DNA from: Hetaerina americana
Lineage: Eukaryota > Arthropoda > Insecta > Odonata > Calopterygidae
NCBI GenBank assembly: GCA_022747635.1
Contig: JAKTNV010000062.1
Location: 1,163,501 to 1,227,500 of the forward strand
Direction of reading: 5' to 3'
DNA length: 64,000 nt
A program made the position numbers and the translations under genes. This document shows, piece after piece, positions 39,421-53,094 of this stretch; the first letter of the stretch is position 1; each line of letters opens with the position of its first letter. The notes beneath the pieces are model-generated. The model ran no database searches, was not told the origin of the DNA, and saw nothing but the letters and a program-made list of their open reading frames with translations.

Positions 39421-40805
39421 ATATCAATCAAATACACTAAAATATCAAACAGAGACCTCGAAATCTCGAAGTGGTCACACGCAGGCCTAGCCATTACAAC
39501 GGAAACAGGATCAACCACATAGTATAATGATGTGTACAGCGGAATAGCTGTTTATCATTTCTTTGCATAAAACATTGGCAAATAAAACAGATATAATTAT
39601 TATTATATTTATTTTATATATCATTGAAAAACTATCAAAATAATGGAAATATATGTTGATGCCCCTTAATCAGGCTCACAGACTTAAGCTTTTCATTTTA
39701 ATTTCTTCCATCACATTCATTCGAACAATCAGCCCAATCATTTTTAATGAATTTGGAAAAAATACAATGTATCATCAACGATAAATTATTTTTAATACTG
39801 TCGGCAGTTTTTTTACTGGCTCGCGATAGGTTTTGAATGGACCCTGGCACTACACAGACTGCGTACTATCTTAAGATCCATCCAAAATAGCACAAATTAA
39901 TTCTATCACCCCATGCCACTTCCCATTCACCTTCCAAACCTGCCTTCTTCGCATTTCGACACGTACAGAATCCGGATAAGATGTCCATCCCTCCATTTAA
40001 CCCCTATCCTCAATAAAGAAAGTCGCTGATTGTGCTCAGTTTAATCTGTCGGCAGGCGCACAAAAAAATGCGTCCAGAGGTCACTCCAGTGCGCTCCTTT
40101 CTACGTATGCAGAATATAACATCAACAAACCCGCAAAACAAATGATAAATTAAAATCATCATGAATTAAGACTATATTCCGATAGTCTGAATCGAAAATT
40201 TGACCTCGCTAATGTCACTGACATCAGAGGGCGCACTTATATTTGTGACATGACGAGGGCATAAGTGCACCATCGCTCCTTCGGACGCACCAAGTTAGAA
40301 CGAGTATGCATACAGAAAAATACATCCACCAAACGTGAAAAAAGTAATGAATCTTGCAATTAACGGAGAATCCAGCGACTCGTTTGTATGACTGCAGAGT
40401 AGACGACTAAAGGCGATTATCAAGATTACCGGGAGGGCTTTGATTGTTCTGTCTAATTATAGAAGCGTGGGCCATTGTATGTATAAAGTATTCAAGGTCA
40501 AGGTATCACGATCATCAAATCCTGCCTCTTAAATCTAGGTTTTGGACGGACTGTCTCAAACTACTCTCACGCACGACGTGTCGCGACGATTTCCCTTTCC
40601 TTACGCCTTGCATCGATCGCTCCCTTCTTCCACGGTTCATCGCACCCGCACCGATGTCATAAAAAATCTCACTTATCTTCGTTCCTCTACGCTTCTTGCC
40701 TAACATTCTCCCTTCCGTCATTGGACCCCGACGTCCCTCTTAACTCTTTGTCAACATCCCCATCTATTTCTGCAACCTAATAACTTCCTCCCTACTTCAA
40801 TCATA
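39421..40805. other. Unassigned sequence
   Basis: Mostly AT-rich, no gene. GCCTAACATTCTCCCTTCCG near 40698 could be a minus-strand RTE1 scrap. Confidence 0.4.
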
Positions 40806-40866
40806 ATTGGTGACCTACCACCCCCTGCCACTTGTCCTTACGGGGCATTGTGCCCATGTAGATAAC
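40806..40866 (+). repeat. LINE3 3' end
   Basis: TTGGTGACCTACCACCCCCT, GCCACTTGTCCTTACGGGGC and ATGTAGATAA tail: a degenerate version of the LINE3 signature with half of the stem lost. Confidence 0.55.
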
Positions 40867-42859
40867 TTCAAATATTCGTCGCTAAACTCCCTATCTCTTA
40901 AAATTTATTTTCCCTATTCGTCAGTCAACCAAACGAATGCATACGTATGATCCCCGAGGATTCCTTGTAATTTAAGAGTCGATAGTCCGAATAGGTGTAA
41001 TGCATGTAAGTATGGAGGTCAGTGAAATAAGGACGTAAGTGCCATTGGGCAGGTGGAGAGGGAATTGACCCCCTAATAGAAAATAATGACTAAAAGTACT
41101 GAGCCAACGTTAGGACTGAAATACTGCTGATGATGGACATTACCAGTGAATCAATAAGGAATTTGGTCAGCCGTCAAATACGACACTCCTAATGGAGAGA
41201 ATACATACCAGCAGCTGGAGTGGGCCCACATCGCCCATCAACTTTTGGACAATATTCAGTATTTTCGATACTTATTGCATCGGGAATTCAAACCAAGATT
41301 TAATTAGTCGGTCAACCATGGGAATGTATGCCCGAGGATTCTTAGAAATTCACGATTCAAGAGGACGCCTCGGTAGTCCGAATAGATTTCATCTACCTGT
41401 TGCCATGATACCCTGCCACCACTGCTAGCCTGCGAGGTATTTCTCACACCCCTTGCGTCATCCGTATTTATCCGATCTATTATTGACTTCATCCCTTTAA
41501 TTTCATGGTCACGACCTCTCCAACGAAAGGTATCCGTGTCATAAGAATCAATCAAAAGAAAAGAAAATTACGAGCATCTCCAGGAATAGTTAGTATAAGG
41601 TAAGCATTAAGTTTGTGGAGAGAGTGCCGGGAGAAAGGCCAAGAAAAGTAGGGGGTGTAAATATTGCGTCCGTCCAAGACCCACCCTAAGCGGTTCACCA
41701 GCGAGTAATAATTAATTAGATTATGCCTGGCGACCTTTCCGAAACAAAGGAAAGGATAGATATATGATCGAGATGCGTCATAAACGGTGAGCCATTCATA
41801 CAATTGGAAAGGACCCCTTGGCTTCGACCGAGAACACCCCCGGGGCGAACCAGATCATCTCAAAGGGAGAAAGAGGGCGAATAATGTCCCTCTCCCGTAT
41901 TCCCGAGGAGGGTGTGACCCGAAATGGCCAGGGGGCCAGCGCGGCATGACCCGAGGAGACGGTCAAAGTCGACTCCCGCGAGGACACTCACGAGGTTGGA
42001 ATCTTCCCCGCGTACAGCGACGCTGTATTCCCGGAAGGGGACGTGATAGGCGAGTGAGCAATCACTGCCCACTGGTCAGCGGTTCATTTCCTTTCGGTTT
42101 CCTCAAACGAGGACCTTAACATCTCCGATGCGACCCTACGCCGGTCTCACTCTTCAAAGTACGTCTACGTTCAGAAGAGGTTATAAATACAAATAGGAGG
42201 AGTATTTAGGGGAGGCACCTTGAGTCGTTTACACCATTGGTGATGGGTGGGTCATAGGATAGGGATAGGGTATTCAGGGAATGTAGGATGGGTCGAAGAG
42301 AAACCCGGCGTCGGCATCAGCATAGTCCGATTACGAAGGGTGCCGAGGGGTCACGAAATATGACGTCCCATCCAACTGACCACCTATTCGCTTAAAAGTG
42401 CTCTCCACAAAGCACCCTAAATCAAGCAGGGGTCGGCACATCGGAAATGAATAATCATGCAAATTCCAGGATGCAAACAGGGGCCTCCCAGGCGGGGTGG
42501 GAAGTCCATTAGAATTCCAGTTCAGTCCAGTGGGAAGGCATTAGCCGCGGCATAGTGCCAATCCTCCAGAAATAAAAAAAACTATCAAGAATGACCGTCG
42601 AAGGAGTCAAGGTGAATGGCAAAAATAATCACCATGGCGAAAACTAGGAACGCAAAACAATGCCTCTGATGTCTCACGTATCTCAAAAACACTCGGGTAA
42701 TTGGCGGAAGAAAAGAAAAAAACGCCCCTCAAAAAAACCAATTCTGGTTCTGAAAAAAATGAGGAGCAGGAGAGGCAGTATTTAGCTAGGAGGTACTGGC
42801 TGAAATAATGATAGCCTATTAGACTATGTCATTAAGTGTGGCATTCGTGAACTAGTGAA
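40867..42859. other. Unassigned sequence
   Basis: No recognisable element. A GC-rich patch at about 41.8-42.15 kb has open frames on both strands (for example 41787-42119 on +), rich in Arg, Gly and Pro, with no known domain. Confidence 0.35.
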
Positions 42860-43330
42860 GAGGCAATCGCCAAAGTCGAATGAAATAAGACGATCAAGAT
42901 CCTAGAAGAGCTCGTAGTGAACTACATCGACAGAGGAACAGTCCATCACTTCCCCAAGAATCAAGTAATAACCATGTGATTGAAAAACAACGGAATTTAA
43001 ATTAAACAATGAAAGGAGTTAAACAAGGATCCGAACTTCTCGCCAGCAACGTAACTATCTCTAGAACAGGCGATAGGAAAAGCACAAGAATCGGGCATCA
43101 AAGGAGTCACGAGGGTGGTGAATGGTGTAGAAATCAACAGAATCCGGTTTGCAAATGTAATTGCAGAAACACGAGGCTATGAATACTATGGACCAAACAC
43201 TTCGGGGATCTAATGCGAATATTAAGAATAAGGAAACTAAAATCCTTGCTTGTGGATGAGATAAGCTGAAGGCAGATTCACTATTGGAGGAGTGAAACTA
43301 GAGCAAGTGCGACCCCTAGCTCGGTTGAAT
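42860..43330 (+). pseudogene. RTE2 reverse-transcriptase relic
   Basis: Broken frames give GVKQGSELLA (from GVRQGC), AIGKAQESGIKGVTRVVNGVEINRIRFAN (ending where the catalytic YADD should be), ETKILACG and FTIGGVKLEQV. The last two match ILVCGREKLNAGITIRGMKLEQVES at 56.28 kb. An old inactive copy. Confidence 0.65.
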
Positions 43331-43759
43331 GCAGTTATTCCCACATCCCATGCATCGTATAAGAGGGAAAAATGGCATCCCAAACTGATCTGTTATTCAC
43401 TTTATCACTTTAATCTCATTGCCAGCGTGAGCACCATCCACTCAATTGGTGGTGACTCTGGTATCGATTGGAACAGAAATAGGATTAAATCTCGGACCCG
43501 CGACCGCCACTCTCGTGACTCCTTAATGAAATCGGTTCAAAGGAACTCCCTCCATCCAAAAGTACGCATGCCCACCCGTGGAAAGAACACTTTTGACCTA
43601 TTTCTTGCGAACACGCCGGAACATATTATTAGTGTGTGTGTTGAAAATTGCGTTGTGCAAAAATTGTTTTCTTTTTTTTACCGAGAAAAGAGAGTTGATG
43701 ACATGAACTTTGAAGTTAAAAAGGCACGCCGGAAAACTTCAATATGGGTTGTAGCATTG

Positions 43760-43870
43760 GTTGGTCGCTGAAGCAAGACGATAGGCGTGGATTTGGAGGC
43801 TTCTTAGACGTGGGCGTGGAGAAGGACGAAAGAGGTGAACATGAACGGAAACGAAAACAAACGAATAAGT
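43760..43870 (+). pseudogene. Short RTE1 relic
   Basis: TGGTCGCTGAAGCAAGACGATAG... TGGAGGCTTC and GACGTGGGCGTGGAGAAGGA correspond at DNA level to the WSLKQEDRRRLEAFEMWVWRRM segment. Confidence 0.55.
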
Positions 43871-44874
43871 TCTATGAATCATGCGCACACGTGCATGTAT
43901 GTGAGGAAAGCAGTTTGCTGTTAAATATTGAAAACAAATCGGGAAAACTCTTCAAATACTAAAAACGACGCGAAAAATGACCCCACGTTTATTTGATAAG
44001 TGATGGTCAAGATCGTGTCCATCTCGATTCACGCGTAATCATAAGCTCGTACTCTAGCGCCACGGGTGGCAAAACTTAAATTTACAATCTTTAGCAAACT
44101 TAAAATTTAACGTAAAATTGCGAAATGAAATATTGAAGAGTTCGCGAGATGGCTTCGAGATAGATTAATGGTTGTGTCATAGAAAAAAGGTCGATTACTA
44201 CCAATTTTTTAGCCCAGCAAATACGTTAGGATCAGAATTGAAAAACATATGGTATAAGTTCATTAGGGGGCAACATAGTCTCGAATGGCCTCGAATTGTA
44301 AATAAAATACGTTTTGAATGAGTCACTTAAGTGCATTAGGTGAATCCCGAACTAGTTGTTTCCTGGAACAGTATTTAGTACCGATGAATCGCATTTAAGG
44401 TCGAATGATTGCAGATCAGAGGGTGCGCCAAAATGATTCCCCCCCATCAATCAGCATTATTGATTTCACGTCAGCCCTGAAATGCGACCAATTTCGAGTT
44501 CGATTACGAACCTCCCGACAAGTCATCAATTTCAAATGGCCCAACGAACGATTAATGTTGGGTTCCGGACAGTCGACGAAACAAAGGCCTAAAAGTAAGC
44601 CGGGTCTCATTAGGGAGAGGTCCTTTGCCAGCGGCGCTTAACGGTCACAAAACAACGAATATTAAAACAGTGACCAACCAATCATCCACGTGACGCTTTG
44701 GAACGCGGGATAAGGGTGGGTGCATCACGGGGTGGAAGCTAAACCGGGATATAGACAACGCAAGCAGAAATTCCGATTCTGAGGAGTCTTAGTTCAAAGC
44801 AGTTGGTATGACATTAGAGCAGGCAGCACAGTCCACGTGTCCATTCACGGGTCTTTCAGAAGAACATTCTAAAT
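43871..44874. other. Unassigned sequence
   Basis: Nothing recognisable. Confidence 0.4.
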
Positions 44875-44940
44875 ATACAAAATACCCCGCACGCCGTCGT
44901 AAGGGCGTGCGGCAGGGGGTCACCAACCATTCTACATGTA
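44875..44940 (-). repeat. LINE3 3' end
   Basis: On the minus strand GGTTGGTGACCCCCTGCCGC, ACGCCCTTACGACGGCGTGC, GGGGTATTTTG: the LINE3 stem-loop with small changes. Confidence 0.6.
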
Positions 44941-45189
44941 TTTCGTCAATTCCCTCGTGCACCAGGCACCCCGCGATCCACCAAAAACCGCGTGGAAAGG
45001 GTGCGACCGAACACCAACATTGAGTGAGATGTAATTGATCCTTATAAACGATGCTCATTTCAACATGTGAAATCGATTACTTGTGGGATGAATTTTATTT
45101 TCAACACCGCAATCAGAAATAAGCAAGGCACTTATTTTCTATCCGATTCTTACATCCAAATCATAGATGAGCAGGGATGTCGATTTCTA

Positions 45190-45260
45190 TTTTACCAGTG
45201 GTGTCCTAACACCCCCCGCCACACGCCCTAGCTTGCGGCGTATCAAGGGCAGGTAGATGT
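45190..45260 (+). repeat. LINE3 3' end
   Basis: TTTTACCAGTGGTGTCCTAA, CACCCCCCGCCACACGCCCT, AGCTTGCGGCGTATCAAGGG, GGTAGATGT tail. The inner GGCGG half of the stem is deleted. Confidence 0.6.
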
Positions 45261-46025
45261 TACCTCATCTGATGACATTGCCTTGCAACGAAACCATGGT
45301 CGTGTAAAATAAAAATTCTAGCAGTATCTAAAAAGTTAGTGTTCCCTCATTTACGCCTAGTATGAAATACTTCCACCAAGTGGCGCCGGAGGCAGTGTCT
45401 CTTAAGTCGCTACTAACATATTGAGACGATATTAGTTTAATATTTGTGCAAAACAACTCTCGTACAAACCGCAGAACTTAAATACCAAGAATTAATATAA
45501 GCTTATTTTCAATAGCTAGATCGGGGCCATGGTCGCCATTTTCCAAATTTTCTGCTCGCAAATTTACCGCCATTACTGCAGCCAATAGGTGATAAGTTGA
45601 GTTCAAGATAAGAAACGCCACCGCTATTGCATCATAATTCAAAAGCGCCCCTCGATTTCGGAACGAACTTGCGGCACCGTGTCGAAACTGGCGGTGAATT
45701 TTGGAACCCTCCAATGGAACTGATCATGAGCGCAATTATTAGGGAGTGTGAGAATATGTGCGATAGCTATGAAGACGACGTGAATAAGTAAATCTGGGAA
45801 GAGGTTGATAAGTGAGAAGCTCAGCTTGAGCACGGTTCCTTAAGTTTTGATGTGAGAGGATTGCTGTGGACTTCACATCGAGACTTGGAAGGAACTGAGA
45901 ATAATAACATACTATATGTAGTTGGACTAGAGATGAACCAGTATGTGGGGAGTGTGATTCGCGAAAAGATAAAGCTGAATATATTCATAGAAGTCCAAAG
46001 TAGTGGAGGGAGGAAGGAACACGAG
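45261..46025. other. Unassigned sequence
   Basis: No gene or element recognised. Confidence 0.4.
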
Positions 46026-46615
46026 GTTTGTGTAAAAAGTATCGGTAATCATTTTCGCCTGTCGTGTTTGCGTGAAGCGCTGAATTCAGACCGTCGTCGG
46101 TTGTTAAGTGTGATCGCATGATCGCAGAAATCGTATTATTGGCATTGGTGAGACAGTGACAGTGCACTCACCATTGAATCACTTTAAAATGTGGCGATGC
46201 GAAAGATCTAAAGCGCTAAACTCTTCCTTCCGAAGGTCTCTAGACAGACGACCAAAAGAGCAGAGTCGAGTGTCTGTTTGCGAAGACCTTCTGAAACGGC
46301 ATCGCGACGATTCCCCGACGCCCTCACAGTCACCAAAACTTGGCACCAACAGGCTATTGTCCATTCCATATAAAAGCGAAATCCTCCCTCCCTCAAAGGA
46401 CACCACCACGGTTTGATCGTCAAAGTGCCGTCAAAGAATCTTCCATGCGTATCCTTGAGGACCTACCAGGGAGCCCTCGAGTCGCGGAGAAGCCGCTCTG
46501 GTCAAATTGTGTGTTGACGCTCAAAGAAGGGAAGAATTTTGAGGCGTTGTAACAATATCTGATAAATACATACAGTTTTCCAAAACATTACCCGGTACTT
46601 TAAATAAAAACCACT
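46026..46615 (+). mobile_element. MarN non-autonomous mariner, copy c
   Basis: One of the most complete MarN copies. Left end TTGTGTAAAAAGTATCGGTA and right end with CCCGGTACTTTAAATAAAAA roughly complement. A stop-interrupted frame reads NGIATIPRRPHSHQNLAPTGYCPF (a decayed form of DIATIPQPPYSPDLAPADYFLF), so the internal sequence derives from a mariner transposase C-terminus. No first or second catalytic block. Confidence 0.75.
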
Positions 46616-48932
46616 TAGATGTTACAAGATGTCGAATGCATCTTTGAGGAAAGGAAAATACAGCGAATGGAGAGAGAAGACTGAACATTTCGGAAGAAAG
46701 TGCAGAATGTATGCGTAGTTGAGAGGCCAAATCGTGTAAATGTAATTAGTATATTATATGGTGCTTTAGTAAATGCTACTTTGTTCAGTGATTGATAAGT
46801 GCGACGAGTCGCAGACGACACGACAGCAATTAATGTTTTATTCCGTGCATCCAAAGAATGAGTACCTCTAATCGATACAATACATATATGTGATTGCTAA
46901 TGCCAAATGCTTTTTCTGCCTCACGTCTATTGAGCTGACAACCAGTGCGTCATTCGCCCGACTGGTTTTGCCCGTTCTCTTGCGAATCATTACTCGGGAA
47001 CACAATAGCACCGGCGGCGTGCCAACACTCAACAATAGTCGATCTCACGGTGAGTGAGTTTCTTGAGCAGAAGTTTCAACGTAGCGGTGCTGAGAATCGC
47101 CGCAGGAATTGGATCGGAATTACAATTAGCACGGGATTGAATTTGCATGATGGCAAGAGGAGTGATTTTTAAGAGATATGCAATATACGCATTCAAGTAA
47201 TGTAAGTAAAAAACCATATGGCACTATGTAATGCGACGGAACGTATTCTTACCGAAGCCTCATTTAGAAGATCCTCCGGAATACTTCTTTTTCTTCTCAT
47301 TCTTGAAAAATAATTCCGCACAGAAAAAACAATTTTAGAGGGATACATATGAATGAATGTTTTCAGAATTTTCCAACATCCAAATAAAAAAGGAATTAAA
47401 AAAAAGTCAACATGAGGCAAACGGTGATTGGCTGTCAAAATTGACTTTTGCGAAATGTGTGACAAAAGCAGAGTATTGAAATTATACGAATAATATAATA
47501 ATATGCTTTTTGCGTCAAAACGATATCTACTGATGTCTGCTTGCCATGGCGACGCTTCAATTCTAGGGTATCAACCAATAGGGTTCTTTAAACAGCTGAA
47601 GAACAATGCTAAGTGCCAGACTTCGCAGATAACCATACCCTCACCTATCCACCCTCCCCGGCGCCTATGATTTAGAGGACGCCGAGTTTCTCTCTCTGTC
47701 CCCACTTCTTCCTCCATTCCTTGAGCACTCTAGCTCTATTGCCCACCCATTTCATTAGGGCACAAATGACCTCCGCTGGTCGGTCGCTCCCCCTAACAAC
47801 AGAGACAACTAGAGGCCGACAAAATAAAAACTTCCACTTACAGATAACACATTTGAATGAATAATTAATCCTCTTGCAAAATATATAAATTACTGAGGCA
47901 TTTAAGAATCACAACATCGCGCGCAAGGGTCCTAAATTAAGAACCACTCCCGCGAAGGATTCGAGATGCTACCACATATTCACCCAGCACGTGTTGCGCT
48001 TAGTGACGTCGAGTTCTACTAAAATCGACTCAATACGAGTCACGAATGCATTAAAATCACTTGAGGATTGAACGTCTACATTAGGGGCGATATATACATT
48101 GATGACGTACAAACTGGAAATAAAATCAGAGTTAATCTGTGGAATGAAATGGGGTCAAAATTATTAACTAAATATGACAGGGGAAACAAAATCTTGAAGT
48201 GGAAGTGCTTTGTTGCATGGGAAGAAGTACGCGGTAAGCAAAGGATGAAGAATGGAGATGAAAATAATGCTTGTCGAACCTCTCTCAACGGACACCTCCC
48301 AATGAATGACACGTAGCTAATGCCATGGAAGCTTGGACTAAGGCATTAAATAACGGAGGAAGACGACCCCCTCCACTCAAAGTGGTCACCCTTCAAGCAA
48401 CTGTCACGCCATTCAAAATAGCCACGCGCGCAGCGTTTCTGTAAACATTACCGTAATCATTGCTTGTGGAGCTATTTAAATCGCCCGCGCGCGAATATCC
48501 GCTCCTTAGAGTTATAATTTGCGATCACATGGAATGCCATGATAAACAACACCTAATAGAACGCAAAAAAATAATGTCTTAACATTATTTATCCCATTGT
48601 TAGATGAATTTTCCGGCATGTCCATAAATCTCCCAGTAGCAAATAATTCTTATGCTCCATAGAAACCAGGGGGTCCCCTACGTATTGGGAGCTAAGGTGA
48701 CAAGATATAAAATGTGGTGTTTGTGATACGCTACAGGTATACTTTTGAAAATTCGATGTTGGACATTTTGATAATTACGCTAATTAATAGCGAATTCGAA
48801 AACAAATAAAATTACATTGAATCTACTCAAATAATTGCTAAAGAAATAGCAATGTGTATTTTAAATAGAAAGACAATTTTTCATAAAGAGAATTAATTCA
48901 AATTCAATTAATAATAATTAATTCAAATTCAA
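46616..48932. other. Unassigned AT-rich sequence
   Basis: No gene or element recognised. Confidence 0.4.
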
Positions 48933-48994
48933 TTAATGACAACAAGCTAAGTTCTTAACAAGAATGTTAAGATCTTGGCTTGTTGTCATTAATT
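48933..48994. repeat. Imperfect inverted repeat
   Basis: ATTAATGACAACAAGC with its complement GCTTGTTGTCATTAAT, arms of about 29 bp with two mismatches around an AGAA centre. Possibly a fold-back formed by template switching. Confidence 0.75.
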
Positions 48995-49104
48995 AAACTA
49001 TTGGATGCATTATTATTCAATCCTATTGTAGGTTCCAACATGGCAGAAATCGAATGGATTCGCATTCGAATCCGGGTGTTGGGAAATGCTTTTTGCAACA
49101 ATTC

Positions 49105-50530
49105 CTTCCTAACGCTGCCCATCCGGACTCCCCGTTCCCCACTCCAACCTGAGCAGTCTGAGACATGTACAGGTTGCGTATTAGCCTCCTTTCCCTCCTA
49201 TCTATTCCTATTTTCTGCAATATACTCATTAGTTTTTCCCAATTCACTCTGTCAAATGCTTTTTCGAAATCTACGAAACAGGCAAATACCTCCTGGTTGT
49301 ATTCTATATTCCTCTCGATTAATAATCTCATTACTGCAATGGCATCACGCGTACCTCTCCCCTTCCTAAACCTTAACTGATCATCCCCTAAGTAATCATT
49401 TGCCCTACTCTCTATCCTTTTCGTTATCATCCTGAGAACAACTTTAGCTTTTTGGGATACCAAACTCATCGTCCTGTAGTCCTCACATGATGTAGCCTTC
49501 ACCTTTTTCGGAATAGGAACTAAAACTGATCTCACGAAGTCTTCCGGCCATATTCCTTCCTCATAGATACTACGGATCAGCCCAAATAGCCTCTTCCTCC
49601 CACATTTTCCTAAGCATTTTAAAAGTTCCGCGGGAATATTATCCACCCCCACGGCCTTATTTAGTTTCATCTCCCTTAATGCCCTTTCTATCTCATTGTC
49701 TAGTATACCTGGACCTAAGCTATCTTCCTCTTCGTCATGTTCCTTTTCTATGGCTAACTTTTTTGGTCTTCATTCTTTTTGTTCTTTAGTATACAGTTCT
49801 TCTATATATTCCTTCCATCTCTCTTGGATCTTTCCTGCGTCAACTATTATCTTAACCGCCTTATCTCTAAATGCTAGCATAGATCTTCCTTTCTTACTTC
49901 CCGATAAAGATTTAGCTCTGCTGTACAGCGCACCAATTTCACCCTTCCTCTTGAAACTTTCCATATCCTTGCACTGTGTCTTCCACCATGCTTGTTTTGC
50001 TTTATTTGTTTCCAACCTCAACTTATTGTTTGACTCTTTTTACTTCATTTTGCCTAAGTCTGTGTTTACCTTCTTCCATTTCCCTTCCCATCCATCTTTG
50101 TAATCATCTCATCTGTGATCCATGGTTTCCTAGTTCTTTTAGCGTTAACCGTTTTAATAGTATCTTTTGCGGCTTTAGACAACCCTTTCTTTATTCTTTC
50201 CCATTTTTCTTTGATAGTACTTAGCTCTTTACCATCCTCCATAATTTCCTCTACCGCCTGTTGGTACTCCTTCCTTTTCAAACCATTCAATACTTCGAAA
50301 TTCCATTTTCTGACCCGCCGCCCATTCCTTATCTTTTTGAAACGGACGCTACATTTCATAACAACCAAATTGTGGTCAGAGTCCGCATCCACTCCAGGGA
50401 AACTGTGCGAATTTATCACGCTGTTCCTAAACCTGTGTCTAACCAGGATATAATCTAGCTGATACCTTTCTGAGTCACCTGGCTTTTTCCATGTATACTT
50501 GCCCACAAGCCCTTCCACCACGTCAGGGTT
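49105..50530 (-). pseudogene. RTE1 LINE: endonuclease C-terminus, linker and RT
   Basis: The longest RTE1 piece. On the minus strand: GKYTWKKPGDSERYQLDYIL and DADSDHNLVVM (end of the endonuclease with its conserved SDHNLV), then a Lys-rich linker (KAKQAWWKTQCKDMESFKRK...EEYIEELY region). The RT follows: LNKAVGVDNIPAELLKCLGK, VPIPKKVKATSCEDYRTMSL, DDQLRFRKGRGTRDAIAVMRLL, FVDFEKAFDRVNWEKLMS and LYMSQTAQVGVGNGE. It breaks off near 49105 before the catalytic FADD block, so it is truncated at the 3' side as well. Frameshifts occur between segments (near 50.05 and 49.75 kb). Confidence 0.85.
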
Positions 50531-50859
50531 TTAGTCCTTAAAAGTATTGTATAATACGTACCTGATATTGTAAAAATCAAATATGAATACAATAATAAAA
50601 CAATCTTAATCTAGAGGTATGAATTCCAAAACCTGTCCACATTATCGCACAGTACTTTAAGAACCATTTCAAAGGTAAATAATATTTTCTCATTTCAAAT
50701 AAGCGTATACTATTCCGCAATTCGTATTGACGTTATTGACCAATTAAATAATTATACAAATGGGGTAGTCAAGATGGGTATAGAGCATTTTGATTGGCAA
50801 TGTGACGTTGAATGTTGTGCCATAGAGGAGAGATATTGAAGCAAGGATAGATTAGGTGG
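50531..50859. other. Unassigned sequence
   Basis: AT-rich, nothing recognised. Confidence 0.4.
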
Positions 50860-50960
50860 AAGTAGTATGGTATGCATGTTGGACGGGAAGGAGGTAGGAA
50901 GGAAGTATGCGGAATTGAAGGCGGCTGTATTGTAATGCTGGATTTTACATTGTGTTCAGT
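50860..50960 (+). pseudogene. Short RTE1 relic
   Basis: GTATGCATGTTGGACGGGAA, GGAAGGAAGTATGCGGAATT: matches the GMLDGMKGGRKYxELK C-terminus, with TGTAATGCTGGATTTTACAT in place of the usual stop region. Confidence 0.6.
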
Positions 50961-52734
50961 CAAGATAGATAAAACAAATGCATAGTTGCTCGGTATGTTG
51001 CCATCCAAAATCTATAATAACAGTAGACTATCTAATATTAATAATAATATTGTTAATTAAAAAACTGAGTTTTAAATCTGCTTCAACCATCACAGCTTTG
51101 TTAGTTCATCATTATAATAAAATTCCATTTTTTTAAACTCACGACGTCATTCAATTCATATAATCACGCTAAATGCGCTTATCAGTTTTCCTCCGTGGTC
51201 CTAGTGACGTCACCGCCTTCTTCGGACGTCATCCGTGGATATTACTCTCGAAAATCACTGCGCACGATTGAAATCCGACCGAAAGGAGATTCCAACGCCC
51301 GCGCGCCTTCGCATCTGAATGCGGCGCTAGCAAGTCTCACCAACGCACTCCTCCGTTTGGACTCCGGAATCCGCAGAGAAACGTCATCTCATCTCCAGCC
51401 TCTTTCTACTTAAGATTTCCAGATAAAGCTCGCCATTTTGAAGCGGTTTTCTCTTCTGGAAACTTCAAACGTCAACGGAAGACCTTGAAGAAAGCCGCCG
51501 CTTAGGAAAACCCACGGGCTCTCAGTTCGGTTCCCGCAAATCCCGCCCCGACCTCCACGCCCTACCCCTCCTCTCCCCTTTCCAACCCCTCCCTCTCTTC
51601 CTTCACCCCTCTCCTCTCTGACTATCTCCGGTTGAGGAAGTTCACTTTTCGGGTCGCTACGGCCTCTTGCCACCAGATATATTGTTACGCCGTTCTTCAA
51701 ACACGTTTCTTAAAATTCCACTCATGGGTCCTTAGATTTTCTTTTGATGCTTGCTTGTTTTTCATTAATTTTTAACTTTTCCGAAACATGGGAAATAAAA
51801 TTTGAGACCGAACCCACCAATTATTTTTTTAACCGGTTATCCTTCCCAGAGGACAAATACTAGGTCCATATGTCCATTCCTCTCCCATGCGCGAGCCAGG
51901 TTTTGCGAATGCTGATGGTAAAAAATATTTAAAAAAGGAAACACGAAAAATTTGCTAAATGGAGGTTGCCAACCACAACGTTTTCCGTCCTACGTCATAG
52001 TAATTAAACACCTCTGATTTAATTTTTTTAAATACACAACGAAAGAATTTCGACCGAAAGACTTTCGTGGCGGTTAGAACGAAACTGTTTTCCAACCAGG
52101 AAATTGAACGCAATGGAAAGCTTTCCATTCCACAGGGAATCCCAAAGTGTTTATATCTTCACCATTTTAGGCTCTCTAGTTCATGTTTCGTTCATATTAG
52201 GCGTCGCATGTTTACTTGAACACGTATCTCAGTCCGGGTTAAAAGTCCCGTCTGCCCCTGGGGCTCGGTTCTCGACTGTCTTTTTTTATAAGGACCATAG
52301 TTTATCCAACGATTGGTCTTCGGTTCACCTTCACACGTATAAGCAATGAAAGGTACCGGTAATTCCCACCCTACTGCGTCGTTCTGCACCCATTTGCCGA
52401 CCATTAGTCACGCATTATCACTGACAATGTATGTAACTGATTATTAGTAAACACTGCTCGGGATCAGAATTGGAAGGGGCGGCGAGAGGGGCTCGGGAGG
52501 AAAGCACGCGACGCAATCTAGCATCCTGTGTGTCGGAGAAAATCGGGAAATGTTGCTTGAAGGGGAGAATATATAAACAGAGCCATAATTCACCATAATT
52601 ACTATTTGATAATCTACCATTTAAGGTTGGATGGGTATGAACTTAACACCCCAAAATAACTATACCCCTCGTATCAAAACACAACCTAGCATCCAATGCG
52701 TACCAACCATTTTTCCCTTTATGCCGGACAACAT
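50961..52734. other. Unassigned sequence
   Basis: No gene recognised. The block at about 51.18-51.5 kb (GTGACGTCACCGCC, CGCCCGCGCGCC) is GC-rich and may share weak similarity with 59.21-59.45 kb. The pyrimidine-rich run at 51.54-51.62 kb gives a spurious Gly/Arg-rich minus-strand frame. Confidence 0.35.
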
Positions 52735-52990
52735 GCCAATTATTTGCCTAACATGAATATCTCAAGGTCTTCGGCATTCCATCGCCAATCGAAATATCTA
52801 TTCCATCCCATCCGCCTCCTTTGGGTTTCTTCCCTTCCCCTCCTCCTCCTCCTCCACCACCCCTGCCAAATGCTCCTTCGTTTGTTTTCCCCTCGGTCCA
52901 TTTCACCTTTTCCATCCTCCTCCACACCAATGTCCCGAAAAATCCCAAAATACAACTGTCATCTGGTTTCAACGATCAAGTTTCCAAGTT
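52735..52990 (-). pseudogene. RTE1 relic
   Basis: The minus-strand frame VWRRMEKVKWTEGKTNEGAF matches the RTE1 segment VWRRMEKVKWTEKKTNEE, followed by a poly-Gly expansion from a (CCT)n run. Confidence 0.65.
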
Positions 52991-53094
52991 GTGCGAAACC
53001 ACACCCACCATATAATATTTTTTTCTATTTATCTTTCCTTAATACTCATAGTGTGTATGAAAATAACCGGGGTAGGTTTCATGAAAAATAGAAA

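Noticed and set aside
40660..40800. Minus-strand RTE1 copy
   Set aside because: Only a ~20-base match (GCCTAACATTCTCCC...) to the RTE1 C-terminus; not enough to separate from chance in a pyrimidine-rich region.
41787..42119. 110-aa Arg/Gly/Pro-rich frame
   Set aside because: GC-rich local composition, frames open on both strands, no domain, no start context.
51410..51700. Gly/Arg-rich 96-aa minus-strand frame
   Set aside because: Comes from a pyrimidine-rich low-complexity run.
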